DNA of 8,003 nt from assembly GCA_016283605.1 (NCBI GenBank), contig JAEENF010000251.1, positions 1 to 8,003 on the forward strand. The letters run 5' to 3'. This document shows positions 1-6,337 of the stretch, one piece after another. The DNA is from Prevotella sp. GTDB taxonomy: Bacteria; Bacteroidota; Bacteroidia; Bacteroidales; Bacteroidaceae. The translations under genes and the position numbers were made by a program. Under the pieces are notes generated by a model, which saw nothing but the letters and a program-made list of their open reading frames with translations, was not told where the DNA came from and made no database searches. Numbering within the stretch: the stretch's first letter is position 1; the number at the start of each line of letters is the position of its first letter.

Positions 1-771
1 GATCTCACGACCCATCTCCTGGGCGATGAAGCCCAGCTTCTTGCCTTGTCCGGCAGCCTCGTTCATCGTCTCACGGAAATACTTCAGATGGTTGGCCAGA
101 CGTTGCTTCTCCTCACTGATGTCGAGTTTCTCGATGTAGTAGATCAGTTCCTGTTCCAGACGGTTCTTATCGTACTCCACACCAGGAATCTGTTTCAGAC
201 CGTCTTCGATGCGACCTCTGATCTTCTCCACACGTCCCTTTTCGTAGGGCTCGATATCTGCCAGCAACTGGGCGATATTGTCGATTTTCTCCGTGAACTT
301 CTTCTGAAGGGCTGCACCCTCCTGCTTGCGGAAGTCCACCAGACTCTTCAGCGCATCTGCCACAGCAGCCTTTACGACGGCCCACTCCTCATCTTCGAGT
401 GTCTCCACGTCGGTCTTTGTCAACACATCGGGCATACGTGTCAGCGTGTACATCCAGTCCTCGGGCTCAGGGATACCCACTTTCTGGGCAACATCCTTCA
501 ACTGGTGATAGTAGTTCTCTACGAGCGCTGCGTTCACAGGAGTCGCGTCTACCGTGCTTTCCTTTTCTATCCACACGCTCATATCCACCTTTCCGCGGAT
601 AAGGGCCTCTGCCACCATAGCCCTGCACTCCATCTCTTTCTCACGATAGAGGGGGGCGATACGGGTCTGCAAGTCCAGCTGTTTCGAGTTCAGCGACTTG
701 ATCTCCACATGAATCTTCTTGTCTTTGTAAGCCACGACAGTGCTGCCGTAGCCAGTCATTGATTGTATCAT
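1..771 (-). CDS. yicC: YicC/YloC family protein (putative endoribonuclease), 3' end cut by window edge
   Basis: I translated this from the minus strand. Exactly 257 codons are visible from the ATG at 771 and the frame is open at base 1. The protein begins MIQSMTGYG, the family's signature N-terminus. It continues through EIKSLNSKQLDL (about 24-35) and LIRGKVDMSVWIE (57-69), both in the YicC N-terminal domain. The C-terminal DUF1732-type domain shows NRLEQELIYYIEKLDISEEK (203-222) and GKKLGFIAQEMGREI (243-257). Family members are about 287-292 residues, so roughly 30-35 residues lie outside the window. E. coli YicC and B. subtilis YloC have been reported as endoribonucleases; that role is knowledge of the family, not visible here. 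The start at 771 is preferred over the internal ATG at 759 because of the conserved MIxSMTG. A TAnnTTTG box lies about 30 bases upstream. In many Bacteroidetes guanylate kinase follows this gene, but that would be outside the window. Confidence 0.95.
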   Translation of the reverse strand, partial: MIQSMTGYGSTVVAYKDKKIHVEIKSLNSKQLDLQTRIAPLYREKEMECRAMVAEALIRGKVDMSVWIEKESTVDATPVNAALVENYYHQLKDVAQKVGIPEPEDWMYTLTRMPDVLTKTDVETLEDEEWAVVKAAVADALKSLVDFRKQEGAALQKKFTEKIDNIAQLLADIEPYEKGRVEKIRGRIEDGLKQIPGVEYDKNRLEQELIYYIEKLDISEEKQRLANHLKYFRETMNEAAGQGKKLGFIAQEMGREI

Positions 772-800
772 ATATGTACGTACCTTATTTATTTTGGGCG

Positions 801-808
801 CAAAGGTA
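801..808 (-). promoter_or_regulatory. Probable -7 promoter box of yicC
   Basis: The minus strand reads TACCTTTG, a full match to the Bacteroidetes -7 consensus TAnnTTTG. It would start transcription near 794 and leave a leader of about 20-25 bases before the ATG at 771. There is no good TTTG at the ideal -33 position; the nearest TTG (834-832) gives a 23-base spacer instead of about 19. The expected -33 zone lies within the hairpin at 822-850. Confidence 0.6.
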
Positions 809-821
809 CAAATAATTTATG

Positions 822-850
822 AAAAAGGCAGCAATTACGCTGCCTTTTTT
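822..850 (-). terminator. Intrinsic terminator after the alpha-galactosidase gene
   Basis: A perfect 6-bp stem GGCAGC/GCTGCC (827-832 with 839-844) closes a 6-base loop. It is flanked by five A on the left (822-826) and six T on the right (845-850). Read on the minus strand, the RNA forms the hairpin and then a run of U, just after the stop codon at 858-856. The A/T flanks extend the pairing and make the element symmetric, so it could also work on the plus strand, but no plus-strand gene ends here. Confidence 0.88.
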
Positions 851-855
851 CATTC

Positions 856-3042
856 TTACTGTGCTTCGAGCAGTAAAACACGACTGCTCCAGTCGGTCTT
901 CTTCGACCATTCGGGTTCGTTGCGGTAAGGCATCTCCAGACCGTGATTCATCAGATAGGCACCGCTGAAGATCTTGCCTTCCACATCGAGGGGCTTGAGG
1001 TCGATGCGGTTGAGTTCGTGTACCTTATAGTTCTTCGAGGCATCGAGACCAGCCATTTTTACACGTGGCAGATGCTCGTTCTGGAATGACTCCGTCTTCC
1101 ACCAGAAGAAGACAGACTTCGACTTCTGTTCGTTGACATACATGAGTGAGGCGAGACCCACCTTATCGTATGGTGACACGAGACGATAGAGGTCGCCAAA
1201 CTGCACGATAGGCCGTATCTGCTTGTACTCGGCGATGGCCTTACGACAAAGGTTCTTTTCATCGTCTGTCATGTTCTTCGGCTGGATCTCCATACCCAGA
1301 CGTCCACTCATGGCCACATCGATACGATACTTCATGGCCGTCGTGCGGAAGACGGTGTGGTTGGGCGTTGCCGAGATATGCGAGGCCATCGCGATGGCAG
1401 GGAAGAAATACGAGGTTCCCCACTGCATATAGATACGTTGCAGGGCATCGGTATTGTCGCTCACCCAGAACTCATCGAAGTAAGGCAGCACGCCCCAGTT
1501 GGCACGTCCGCCACCAGAGGCACAGGCCTGGATGGTGAGGTCAGGATACTTGGCACGCACACGCTGACAAGTCTTTTCCAGACCACGATGATATTCAATA
1601 TAGAGGTGGCTCTGGTCGTTCATGGTCAGGTACTGCGAACCGTGATTCAGGATGGGCATATTGGCATCCCACTTGATATAGTCAATCTCCGGATACTTCG
1701 TCATCAGGTTGTCAACAACGTCAAACACGAAGTCCTGGACCTTTGGATTACCCATGTCAAGAATCAACTGTGTACCGCCACGACCCTGTACGGCGTCACG
1801 TTTCGGAGCCTTGATGATCCAGTCGGGATGGGCCTCGTAGAGTTCGGAGACACTATTGGTCATCTCCGGCTCAATCCAGATGCCGAACTTGATGCCGTGT
1901 TTCTTGGCATCGCGCAACAAACCTTCGATACCCTCAGGCAGTTTGTTTTTGTCTACCACCCAGTCGCCAAGACTTGAATTATCCGTCTTTCGTGGATACT
2001 TGTCGCCAAACCAGCCGTCGTCCATCACAAATAACTCGCCACCCATCGAGGCAATATCGCCCATCATCTGATCCATGCCTTGCTGGTTGATGTCGAAATA
2101 GACGCCCTCCCAGGAATTAAGAAGAATCTTACGTTCCTTATCGCCATGAGCCAGCATATACTTACGGCCCCATTTGTGGAAATTGCGCGATACGCCTGAG
2201 AGACCACACTTTGAGAAACTCAGTGCGACTTTCGGAGTGACGAAGGTCTCGCCCTTCTTCAGGTGATACTCCGAGTTATCGGGGTTGATGCCTGCGAAGA
2301 AATAGTGGTATTCCGTATCGTCGGTATCTATCTTCAACTGGTAGTTGCCTGAATAGCAAAGGGCTGCACCGATCACATCGCCTGTATTCTCCTGTCCCTT
2401 ACCGTCGAGTGAGAACATCACTTCGGCGTGGTCGGTATGCGAGTTGCGCGAGCCGTCTTTGTTCTTGATGACCTTCTCGCCTGCCAGGAGGGGTTCTTCT
2501 ACGAGCTGTGCCTCGTTGGCCCACGAACCGTAGAAATGTGAGAGCCATACGTTTCCTCTGCGGATGGGCAGACAGATCGACGCAAACTGTGTCAGCGTGA
2601 CAGGCTTTGCCTCGCCATTCTGAATCTCGGCCCAGGTCTCAATCATATCCTCATCCTGATAAGCCTTATAACAGAGTACTGCCGATGTCGGATAGACCGG
2701 ATCTTTCAGCGTAATCCGAATGACATCACCCTGACGCTCCATGCCTGTGACATACATCGCCGTTGACATGTTACCGTCACTGTGTCTCATGGCGAGTGCA
2801 GCCTCAGCAGGACAATTCAGGCCATAGACGGGATAGGCGTCCATCCTACCGTTACGCGGTGTCTGAAGATGCGACAGATCATAATCGCTGAGTTTTGTGC
2901 CAAAATAAACATACTGCGGCTGTTTACCGTTTTCTACATTCAGCACCATTGTGGTGTTCTTGGTTTGGATAGTCACCTGCTCGGCATGTATCGACATCGA
3001 TACCGCCAGCATCATTCCGAGAATGAGTCCTTTTTTCATCAT
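856..3042 (-). CDS. Secreted alpha-galactosidase, glycoside hydrolase family 36
   Basis: A 728-residue enzyme predicted to release terminal alpha-1,6-galactose from raffinose-type sugars or galactomannan side chains; the substrate is inferred from the family. Residues 1-20 form a signal peptide (MMKKGLILGMMLAVSMSIHA, cleavage before EQ), so it should be periplasmic or outer-membrane-associated. An N-terminal beta-sandwich domain is followed by a (beta/alpha)8 barrel with DDGWF (341-345), GIWIEPEM (387-394), YIKWDAN with the likely nucleophile Asp459, and CASGGGRAN then WVSDNTDA with the likely acid/base Asp529. It ends with a short C-terminal beta domain. All key motifs are intact and the length is normal. 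The frame stays open upstream to an ATG at 3138, but that extension lies across and upstream of the promoter at 3072-3102 and would bury the signal peptide. The start is therefore 3042 or the adjacent ATG at 3039. No SusC/D, sensor or other glycosidase genes lie beside it. The specific substrate is uncertain. Confidence 0.93.
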   Translation of the reverse strand: MMKKGLILGMMLAVSMSIHAEQVTIQTKNTTMVLNVENGKQPQYVYFGTKLSDYDLSHLQTPRNGRMDAYPVYGLNCPAEAALAMRHSDGNMSTAMYVTGMERQGDVIRITLKDPVYPTSAVLCYKAYQDEDMIETWAEIQNGEAKPVTLTQFASICLPIRRGNVWLSHFYGSWANEAQLVEEPLLAGEKVIKNKDGSRNSHTDHAEVMFSLDGKGQENTGDVIGAALCYSGNYQLKIDTDDTEYHYFFAGINPDNSEYHLKKGETFVTPKVALSFSKCGLSGVSRNFHKWGRKYMLAHGDKERKILLNSWEGVYFDINQQGMDQMMGDIASMGGELFVMDDGWFGDKYPRKTDNSSLGDWVVDKNKLPEGIEGLLRDAKKHGIKFGIWIEPEMTNSVSELYEAHPDWIIKAPKRDAVQGRGGTQLILDMGNPKVQDFVFDVVDNLMTKYPEIDYIKWDANMPILNHGSQYLTMNDQSHLYIEYHRGLEKTCQRVRAKYPDLTIQACASGGGRANWGVLPYFDEFWVSDNTDALQRIYMQWGTSYFFPAIAMASHISATPNHTVFRTTAMKYRIDVAMSGRLGMEIQPKNMTDDEKNLCRKAIAEYKQIRPIVQFGDLYRLVSPYDKVGLASLMYVNEQKSKSVFFWWKTESFQNEHLPRVKMAGLDASKNYKVHELNRIDLKPLDVEGKIFSGAYLMNHGLEMPYRNEPEWSKKTDWSSRVLLLEAQ

Positions 3043-3071
3043 GGGTATTCTTGTTTTTAGTTTTCTTGATG

Positions 3072-3102
3072 CAAAGTTACTATTTTTTAACGACAACTCA
3101 AA
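3072..3102 (-). promoter_or_regulatory. Promoter of the alpha-galactosidase gene
   Basis: On the minus strand TTTG (3102-3099) is followed by a 19-base spacer and TAACTTTG (3079-3072). This is an essentially ideal Bacteroidetes sigma-factor promoter (TTTG-N19-TAnnTTTG). Transcription would start near 3066, about 24 bases before the ATG at 3042. This fixes the start codon and rules out the longer reading from 3138. Confidence 0.8.
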
Positions 3103-3123
3103 CAACTTGGACAACTTTTTTTG

Positions 3124-3131
3124 TAATTTTG
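3124..3131 (+). promoter_or_regulatory. Probable -7 promoter box of mntP
   Basis: TAATTTTG matches TAnnTTTG and would start transcription near 3137, about 30 bases before the mntP ATG at 3168. The -33 side is poor: the nearest TTG (3107-3109) has only a 14-base spacer. The box is divergent from the alpha-galactosidase promoter, and the two -33 regions lie close together around 3095-3110, so a shared regulator is possible but not shown. Confidence 0.5.
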
Positions 3132-3167
3132 CAGCCAAAATGTTAGAATCAGGTAAATAAGTACCAT

Positions 3168-3803
3168 ATGAGTCTCTTCGACATCATCCTCTTGGCGATT
3201 GCCCTCGCGATGGACTGTTTCACCGTTTCCATCGTCAGTGGGATTATTTCCAATTCACGATTCACAATTCACAATTCACAATCGGCAACATCAAATGAGG
3301 CAGTAGAAAATAATTGTGAATTATGCATTATGAATTATGCATTATTAAGGATGGCCTTCCTCTTCGGTCTTTTCCAGGCCCTGATGCCATTACTCGGCTG
3401 GCTCGGCATCAGCCATTTCCAGTCGTATATGGAGGCCTACGACCACTGGATCGCCTTCTTCCTGCTCGCCGTCATCGGTGGAAAGATGGTCAAGGAGAGT
3501 TTCGATGATGAGGAAGAAGCCCATTTCAATCCCCTTCGCCTACGCACCCAACTGCTTCTGGCCATTGCCACCAGCATCGATGCGCTGGCCGTAGGCATCT
3601 CCTTTGCTTGTACGGGCTACGACCGCCTCTCGCAACTCCCGCTACCACTCACCATCATCGGCCTCGCCTCTTTTGTCCTCTCCCTCGTTGGCTATGCCTT
3701 AGGCCATCGTTTCGGCAAGGTCATCACCCGTCGCTTGAAACCCGAACTCTTCGGTGGCATCATCCTCATCCTCATCGGCCTGAAGATTCTATTAACATCA
3801 TAA
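3168..3803 (+). CDS. mntP: Manganese efflux pump MntP with an unusual insert in its first loop
   Basis: A 211-residue inner-membrane protein with about six helices, predicted to export Mn(II). Family hallmarks are the acidic residue in helix 1 (LAMDCFTVS, Asp16), AFLFGLFQALMPLLGW (63-78), DHWIAFFLLAVIGGKM (92-107), the second repeat ATSIDALAVG (134-143, Asp138), and the GGIILILIGLKIL end (196-208). Asp16 and Asp138 are equivalent residues of the two internal repeats and are needed in E. coli MntP. The usual length is about 185-195 residues. Here the loop between helices 1 and 2 (about 28-60) is replaced or enlarged by sequence encoded by a palindromic heptad repeat (3251-3346), giving a Ser/Asn/Cys-rich loop, after which the family sequence resumes at RMAFLFG. 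The frame is intact, so the gene is probably still functional, but activity is unproven. The leader is about 30 bases, too short for the yybP-ykoY manganese riboswitch found before some mntP genes. The start ATG has only a weak AGG 15 bases upstream. Confidence 0.9.
   Translation: MSLFDIILLAIALAMDCFTVSIVSGIISNSRFTIHNSQSATSNEAVENNCELCIMNYALLRMAFLFGLFQALMPLLGWLGISHFQSYMEAYDHWIAFFLLAVIGGKMVKESFDDEEEAHFNPLRLRTQLLLAIATSIDALAVGISFACTGYDRLSQLPLPLTIIGLASFVLSLVGYALGHRFGKVITRRLKPELFGGIILILIGLKILLTS
3251..3346 (+). repeat. Palindromic heptad repeat inserted in frame within mntP
   Basis: The left arm (3251-3282) is four and a half 7-base units of CAATTCA, one of them CGATTCA. A 30-base centre (3283-3312) follows. 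The right arm (3313-3346) is ATTGTGA, ATTATGC, ATTATGA, ATTATGC, ATTATT, roughly the reverse complement of the left arm with decayed positions; the inner units pair perfectly (ATTGTGA with TCACAAT). The whole could fold into a long hairpin. The block is much more A/T-rich than the surrounding gene. Only one of the three plus-strand frames through the right arm lacks stops, and that is the frame mntP uses. Similar heptad palindromes are, as I recall, usually intergenic in Bacteroidetes and cyanobacteria. How it moved is unknown; no target-site duplication is clear. Confidence 0.8.
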
Positions 3804-3822
3804 ATTCCGCTATCTTTACAGT

Positions 3823-4452
3823 ATGAAAACGAAGGAAACGACAGATGAGAGCCGCGTGAAGCGCTGTGCTGACGGGAAGTACCGTTGGGTATATGAGGTG
3901 CCCATGCTGAAGAACCCCAGCATCCTTTTTGACGTCTACAAGGTACTGGGTATCAGTTTTGGTATCGTGTGGTTGTTTGGCATGATTCTCATCGGCTGTG
4001 AGGAAGGCTTTGACCTCGACAGCCTGTGGGGCTCTACCTCCGTCTTTCTCATCGTGATGCTCATCTTCGCCGTCATCGGTTACATCGGTTATTTCATCGT
4101 GGCCTGGAGCTACGGTTGGAAATATGTGGTGATGTTCACGATGGATGAGAAGGAGGTGGTTCATCAGCAGATGCCGCGCCAGGTGAAGAAGGCGCAGGCG
4201 TTGAGTGCACTGACGGTGCTCGTGGGTGCTGCTGCGGGCAAGCCGGGCACCGTAGGCGCAGGACTCCTTGCGGCTTCGCGCACGACATCGACCTCGGAAC
4301 TGGCAAACGTGGCACGACTGATCCCTTGTCGCCGGATGAACCTGATCAAAGTGAATCAGCTGCTAAACAAAAACCGCGTGTTCGTGCCTGATGAGGATTT
4401 CGACTTCGTTTACGATTTCCTTTGCCAGCACTGTCCCAAAGCCAAGAAATAA
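3823..4452 (+). CDS. Small membrane protein of unknown function with two predicted helices
   Basis: I do not recognise this 209-residue protein. It has a charged N-terminal segment (1-30, with RCADGKYRWVYEVPMLKNPSIL), two clear hydrophobic segments at about 41-59 and 72-94 joined by a short acidic loop, then a soluble part (95-209). The soluble part includes WKYVVMFTMDEKEVVHQQ (99-116), a Gly/Ala-rich stretch (128-152) and an end with VFVPDEDFDFVYDFLCQHC (186-204). One helical hairpin followed by a soluble domain ending in VPDEDFxFVxDF suggests a PH-like membrane-anchored fold; this is a guess. It begins 19 bases after mntP on the same strand, so it may be cotranscribed. A weak TATCTTTA (3811-3818) sits immediately before the ATG but is too close for a leadered transcript. 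Nothing ties it functionally to manganese export. It converges with the DUF3857 gene at 4499, separated by 46 bases in which I see no convincing terminator hairpin. Confidence 0.8.
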   Translation: MKTKETTDESRVKRCADGKYRWVYEVPMLKNPSILFDVYKVLGISFGIVWLFGMILIGCEEGFDLDSLWGSTSVFLIVMLIFAVIGYIGYFIVAWSYGWKYVVMFTMDEKEVVHQQMPRQVKKAQALSALTVLVGAAAGKPGTVGAGLLAASRTTSTSELANVARLIPCRRMNLIKVNQLLNKNRVFVPDEDFDFVYDFLCQHCPKAKK

Positions 4453-4498
4453 CGTTCACTACGGCCATTGCGATTATCGACAGAAACATTACTCATTC

Positions 4499-6337
4499 TC
4501 AGTTTTTCTTGATGACAATTTTCTGACTGTAGGCGTTTCTGACAGTGCGATAGAAGGCGGTGAGCTGGGGATACAGGGACTTGGGGAACGAGCCGGAGCG
4601 ACGAAGCAGACGGTAATGGACCCGTATAGTGTTACCATCAACCTTTATGTTGAAGGAGAACGAGGCGAAGGACTCATCGACTTGCACGTTCTTGGGACGC
4701 GTCTCAACGACATAGCCCTCAGGAATGGTCAATGTAATCTCATCTTCGTCTAAATAGCCTGTCGACAGGAAGATGTCCTCCTCACGCTCTGCCGAAGCAT
4801 TAGGAACGGTATATCCCTGATGAATGGGGCAGACTGGGACAAAAAGTCGCTGTCCCGTCTGTGTGGCATAATTGCGGCTTTTGACCTGAGCACTGAGCAG
4901 CATCTTGGCTCCCTCTTCTCGGATGTCGATACCGCTGAATTCCGCCTGAGGGACATGCACCATTTTCTGGAACAATTTCTGGCGATCCTTCTCATCCATC
5001 TTCATCATGGGGATATGGTCTTCGTATTGCTGATTGCAGTACTTCTGGGCGATGGTCAAGTCGGCAGCTCCTTCAGGAGTCAGGTCGATAGCGATCGCAC
5101 TATGCATCAGATTGGTACTGTCAGGGTAGACGGGCAATCGCACAAGACGACCTCCACGCTCACTGACCTCAATGGCGTCGTGTCCGGCAATGTCCTGATG
5201 CACATAGCCCATAGGCAACTCAGGATTGGTACATTCCAGCCAAAGCGTGTCATCAGGCAAAGGAACTTGCAGGATGACGTGGTTCATCTGGCCCACACTG
5301 GCGAAGTCAGGCAACAGACGTTGGTTGACAGTGCTGATGGTGGTATAGTTGGAGGGGATGCCCACCTCTTTTAACATCGCGCGCATATAGTTCGACAGCC
5401 CCTTACAGTCGCCAAATCCGCTCTTGCTGACATCAGCTGCTGAGGCAGGCTTCTGTCCGCCAATACCTAAGAGAACGGCAACATAACGGGTGGTTCTGCC
5501 CAGTCTTTGATAAAGAGCCTCCACTTTCTCACGATTGGTCTTCAGTGTGTCAGTCAGTTGATGCAGTTCCTGACGGACAGCATCAGGCAGGGTGTCGAGC
5601 CCTTTAATCAGACTGTATTCCCATAAGCCGTAGTCCGACCAGTTCCGTAGACTGCCCTGCGTGCCGTAGTAGACGAAATCGGTAGGTGCAAACCAGACCA
5701 GCGGCAACCGTTCGTGCAGGGGACGGGCATAGGGCTCCTGTTTGAGCATGGGCAGATCACTGACGTCGAGAGTGAACAATTGGGTATCTGCTGATATGTC
5801 GCTAACACTTACCTGACAGCCCATGTTCTGCATGGCATGTCGGATGTTCATGCTCTTGGGTGCCTTGAGGCTATAGGCGGCCTTATGCACGCTGACGTCA
5901 TAGTCGGACTGTGGGTAGAAGGTGGGAAAGCTTAGCACGTTATCTTGGCTGTCGATAGTCCATTCATAGGTGATGGTGATGGGGTAAGCGGGTGGTGTAT
6001 AGTCGAGATACATCTTGTAGTCGTCGATAGCCAGATAGGGCGAGTATTCCGTCTTTTGCAAGTCGCTTTCCTTCAGTTTCTTGATGGTGCGGCCTGATGC
6101 ATCGGTAACCAGTCCCTTGAAGCTGGTCAGTTTGTCATTCTTGCTACACGAGCAGACAAACGAGGCCAACGATGCTCCCTGTTCATTGAGGATGGTAGTC
6201 ACCTCGCGAAAGTGTTGGACAGCTCGAGTCGGACTGTTACAGGTGACATCCACAACGTATTCCTCGACGACGGCTTTCTGGGCAAAGACGCAGAAAGGTA
6301 AAAAGGCGAAAAGGGGTAAGATCAGCCGTTTCCTCAT
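4499..6337 (-). CDS. Periplasmic DUF3857/transglutaminase-like protein with Cys-His retained
   Basis: This 612-residue protein starts with a signal peptide (MRKRLILPLFAFLPFCVFA, cleavage before QKA), so it is exported. Next comes a beta-rich DUF3857 domain (about 25-230, with SPYLAIDDYKMYLDYTPPAYPITITYEW at 99-126 typical). A transglutaminase-like core follows (about 265-400) and then a DUF3858-like beta C-terminus (about 415-612). The core shows SGFGDCKGLSNYMRAML with Cys311, QMNHVILQV with His353, and LWLECTNPELPMGYV, where Glu368 sits at the position of the usual catalytic Asp. From memory WLECT is common in Bacteroidetes members, so this may be a subfamily trait. The family's natural reaction (crosslinking, amide hydrolysis or other) is not established. 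Its ATG overlaps the stop of the gene upstream (ATGA, 6337-6334), indicating translational coupling. A paralogous ending (YxxLxAFYxxV...KIVIKK) links it to that neighbour. Confidence 0.9.
   Translation of the reverse strand: MRKRLILPLFAFLPFCVFAQKAVVEEYVVDVTCNSPTRAVQHFREVTTILNEQGASLASFVCSCSKNDKLTSFKGLVTDASGRTIKKLKESDLQKTEYSPYLAIDDYKMYLDYTPPAYPITITYEWTIDSQDNVLSFPTFYPQSDYDVSVHKAAYSLKAPKSMNIRHAMQNMGCQVSVSDISADTQLFTLDVSDLPMLKQEPYARPLHERLPLVWFAPTDFVYYGTQGSLRNWSDYGLWEYSLIKGLDTLPDAVRQELHQLTDTLKTNREKVEALYQRLGRTTRYVAVLLGIGGQKPASAADVSKSGFGDCKGLSNYMRAMLKEVGIPSNYTTISTVNQRLLPDFASVGQMNHVILQVPLPDDTLWLECTNPELPMGYVHQDIAGHDAIEVSERGGRLVRLPVYPDSTNLMHSAIAIDLTPEGAADLTIAQKYCNQQYEDHIPMMKMDEKDRQKLFQKMVHVPQAEFSGIDIREEGAKMLLSAQVKSRNYATQTGQRLFVPVCPIHQGYTVPNASAEREEDIFLSTGYLDEDEITLTIPEGYVVETRPKNVQVDESFASFSFNIKVDGNTIRVHYRLLRRSGSFPKSLYPQLTAFYRTVRNAYSQKIVIKKN

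Noticed and set aside
46..762. A 238-codon open frame on the plus strand
   Set aside because: It is antisense to the clear YicC/YloC gene in the same stretch, has no recognisable motifs, and is rich in His/Leu/Cys as expected of an opposite-strand shadow.
1357..1977. A 206-codon plus-strand open frame inside the alpha-galactosidase
   Set aside because: It is antisense to the conserved GH36 catalytic barrel, has no promoter or plausible start context, and resembles no protein family.
3140..3160. Six-codon mini-ORF (MLESGK) in the mntP leader
   Set aside because: It would begin within a few bases of the predicted transcript start, has no ribosome site, and such short frames are common by chance. 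A regulatory leader peptide cannot be supported.
3124..3167. Possible manganese riboswitch (yybP-ykoY) before mntP
   Set aside because: The predicted leader is only about 30 bases and shows no conserved stem-loops; the riboswitch needs roughly 100 bases or more.
3251..3346. CRISPR-like or simple tandem array
   Set aside because: The units are 7 bases, contiguous without unique spacers, and arranged as two inverted arms, which does not fit CRISPR.
4453..4498. Terminator between the convergent genes
   Set aside because: I looked for a hairpin followed by a T-run in either direction and found none convincing; the two transcripts may overlap or end by another mechanism.
4820..5374. Long plus-strand frames opposite the DUF3857 genes (also 6559-7191 and 7222-7749)
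   Set aside because: All lie antisense to well-supported coding sequence with intact domains, and their translations show no domain-like pattern.
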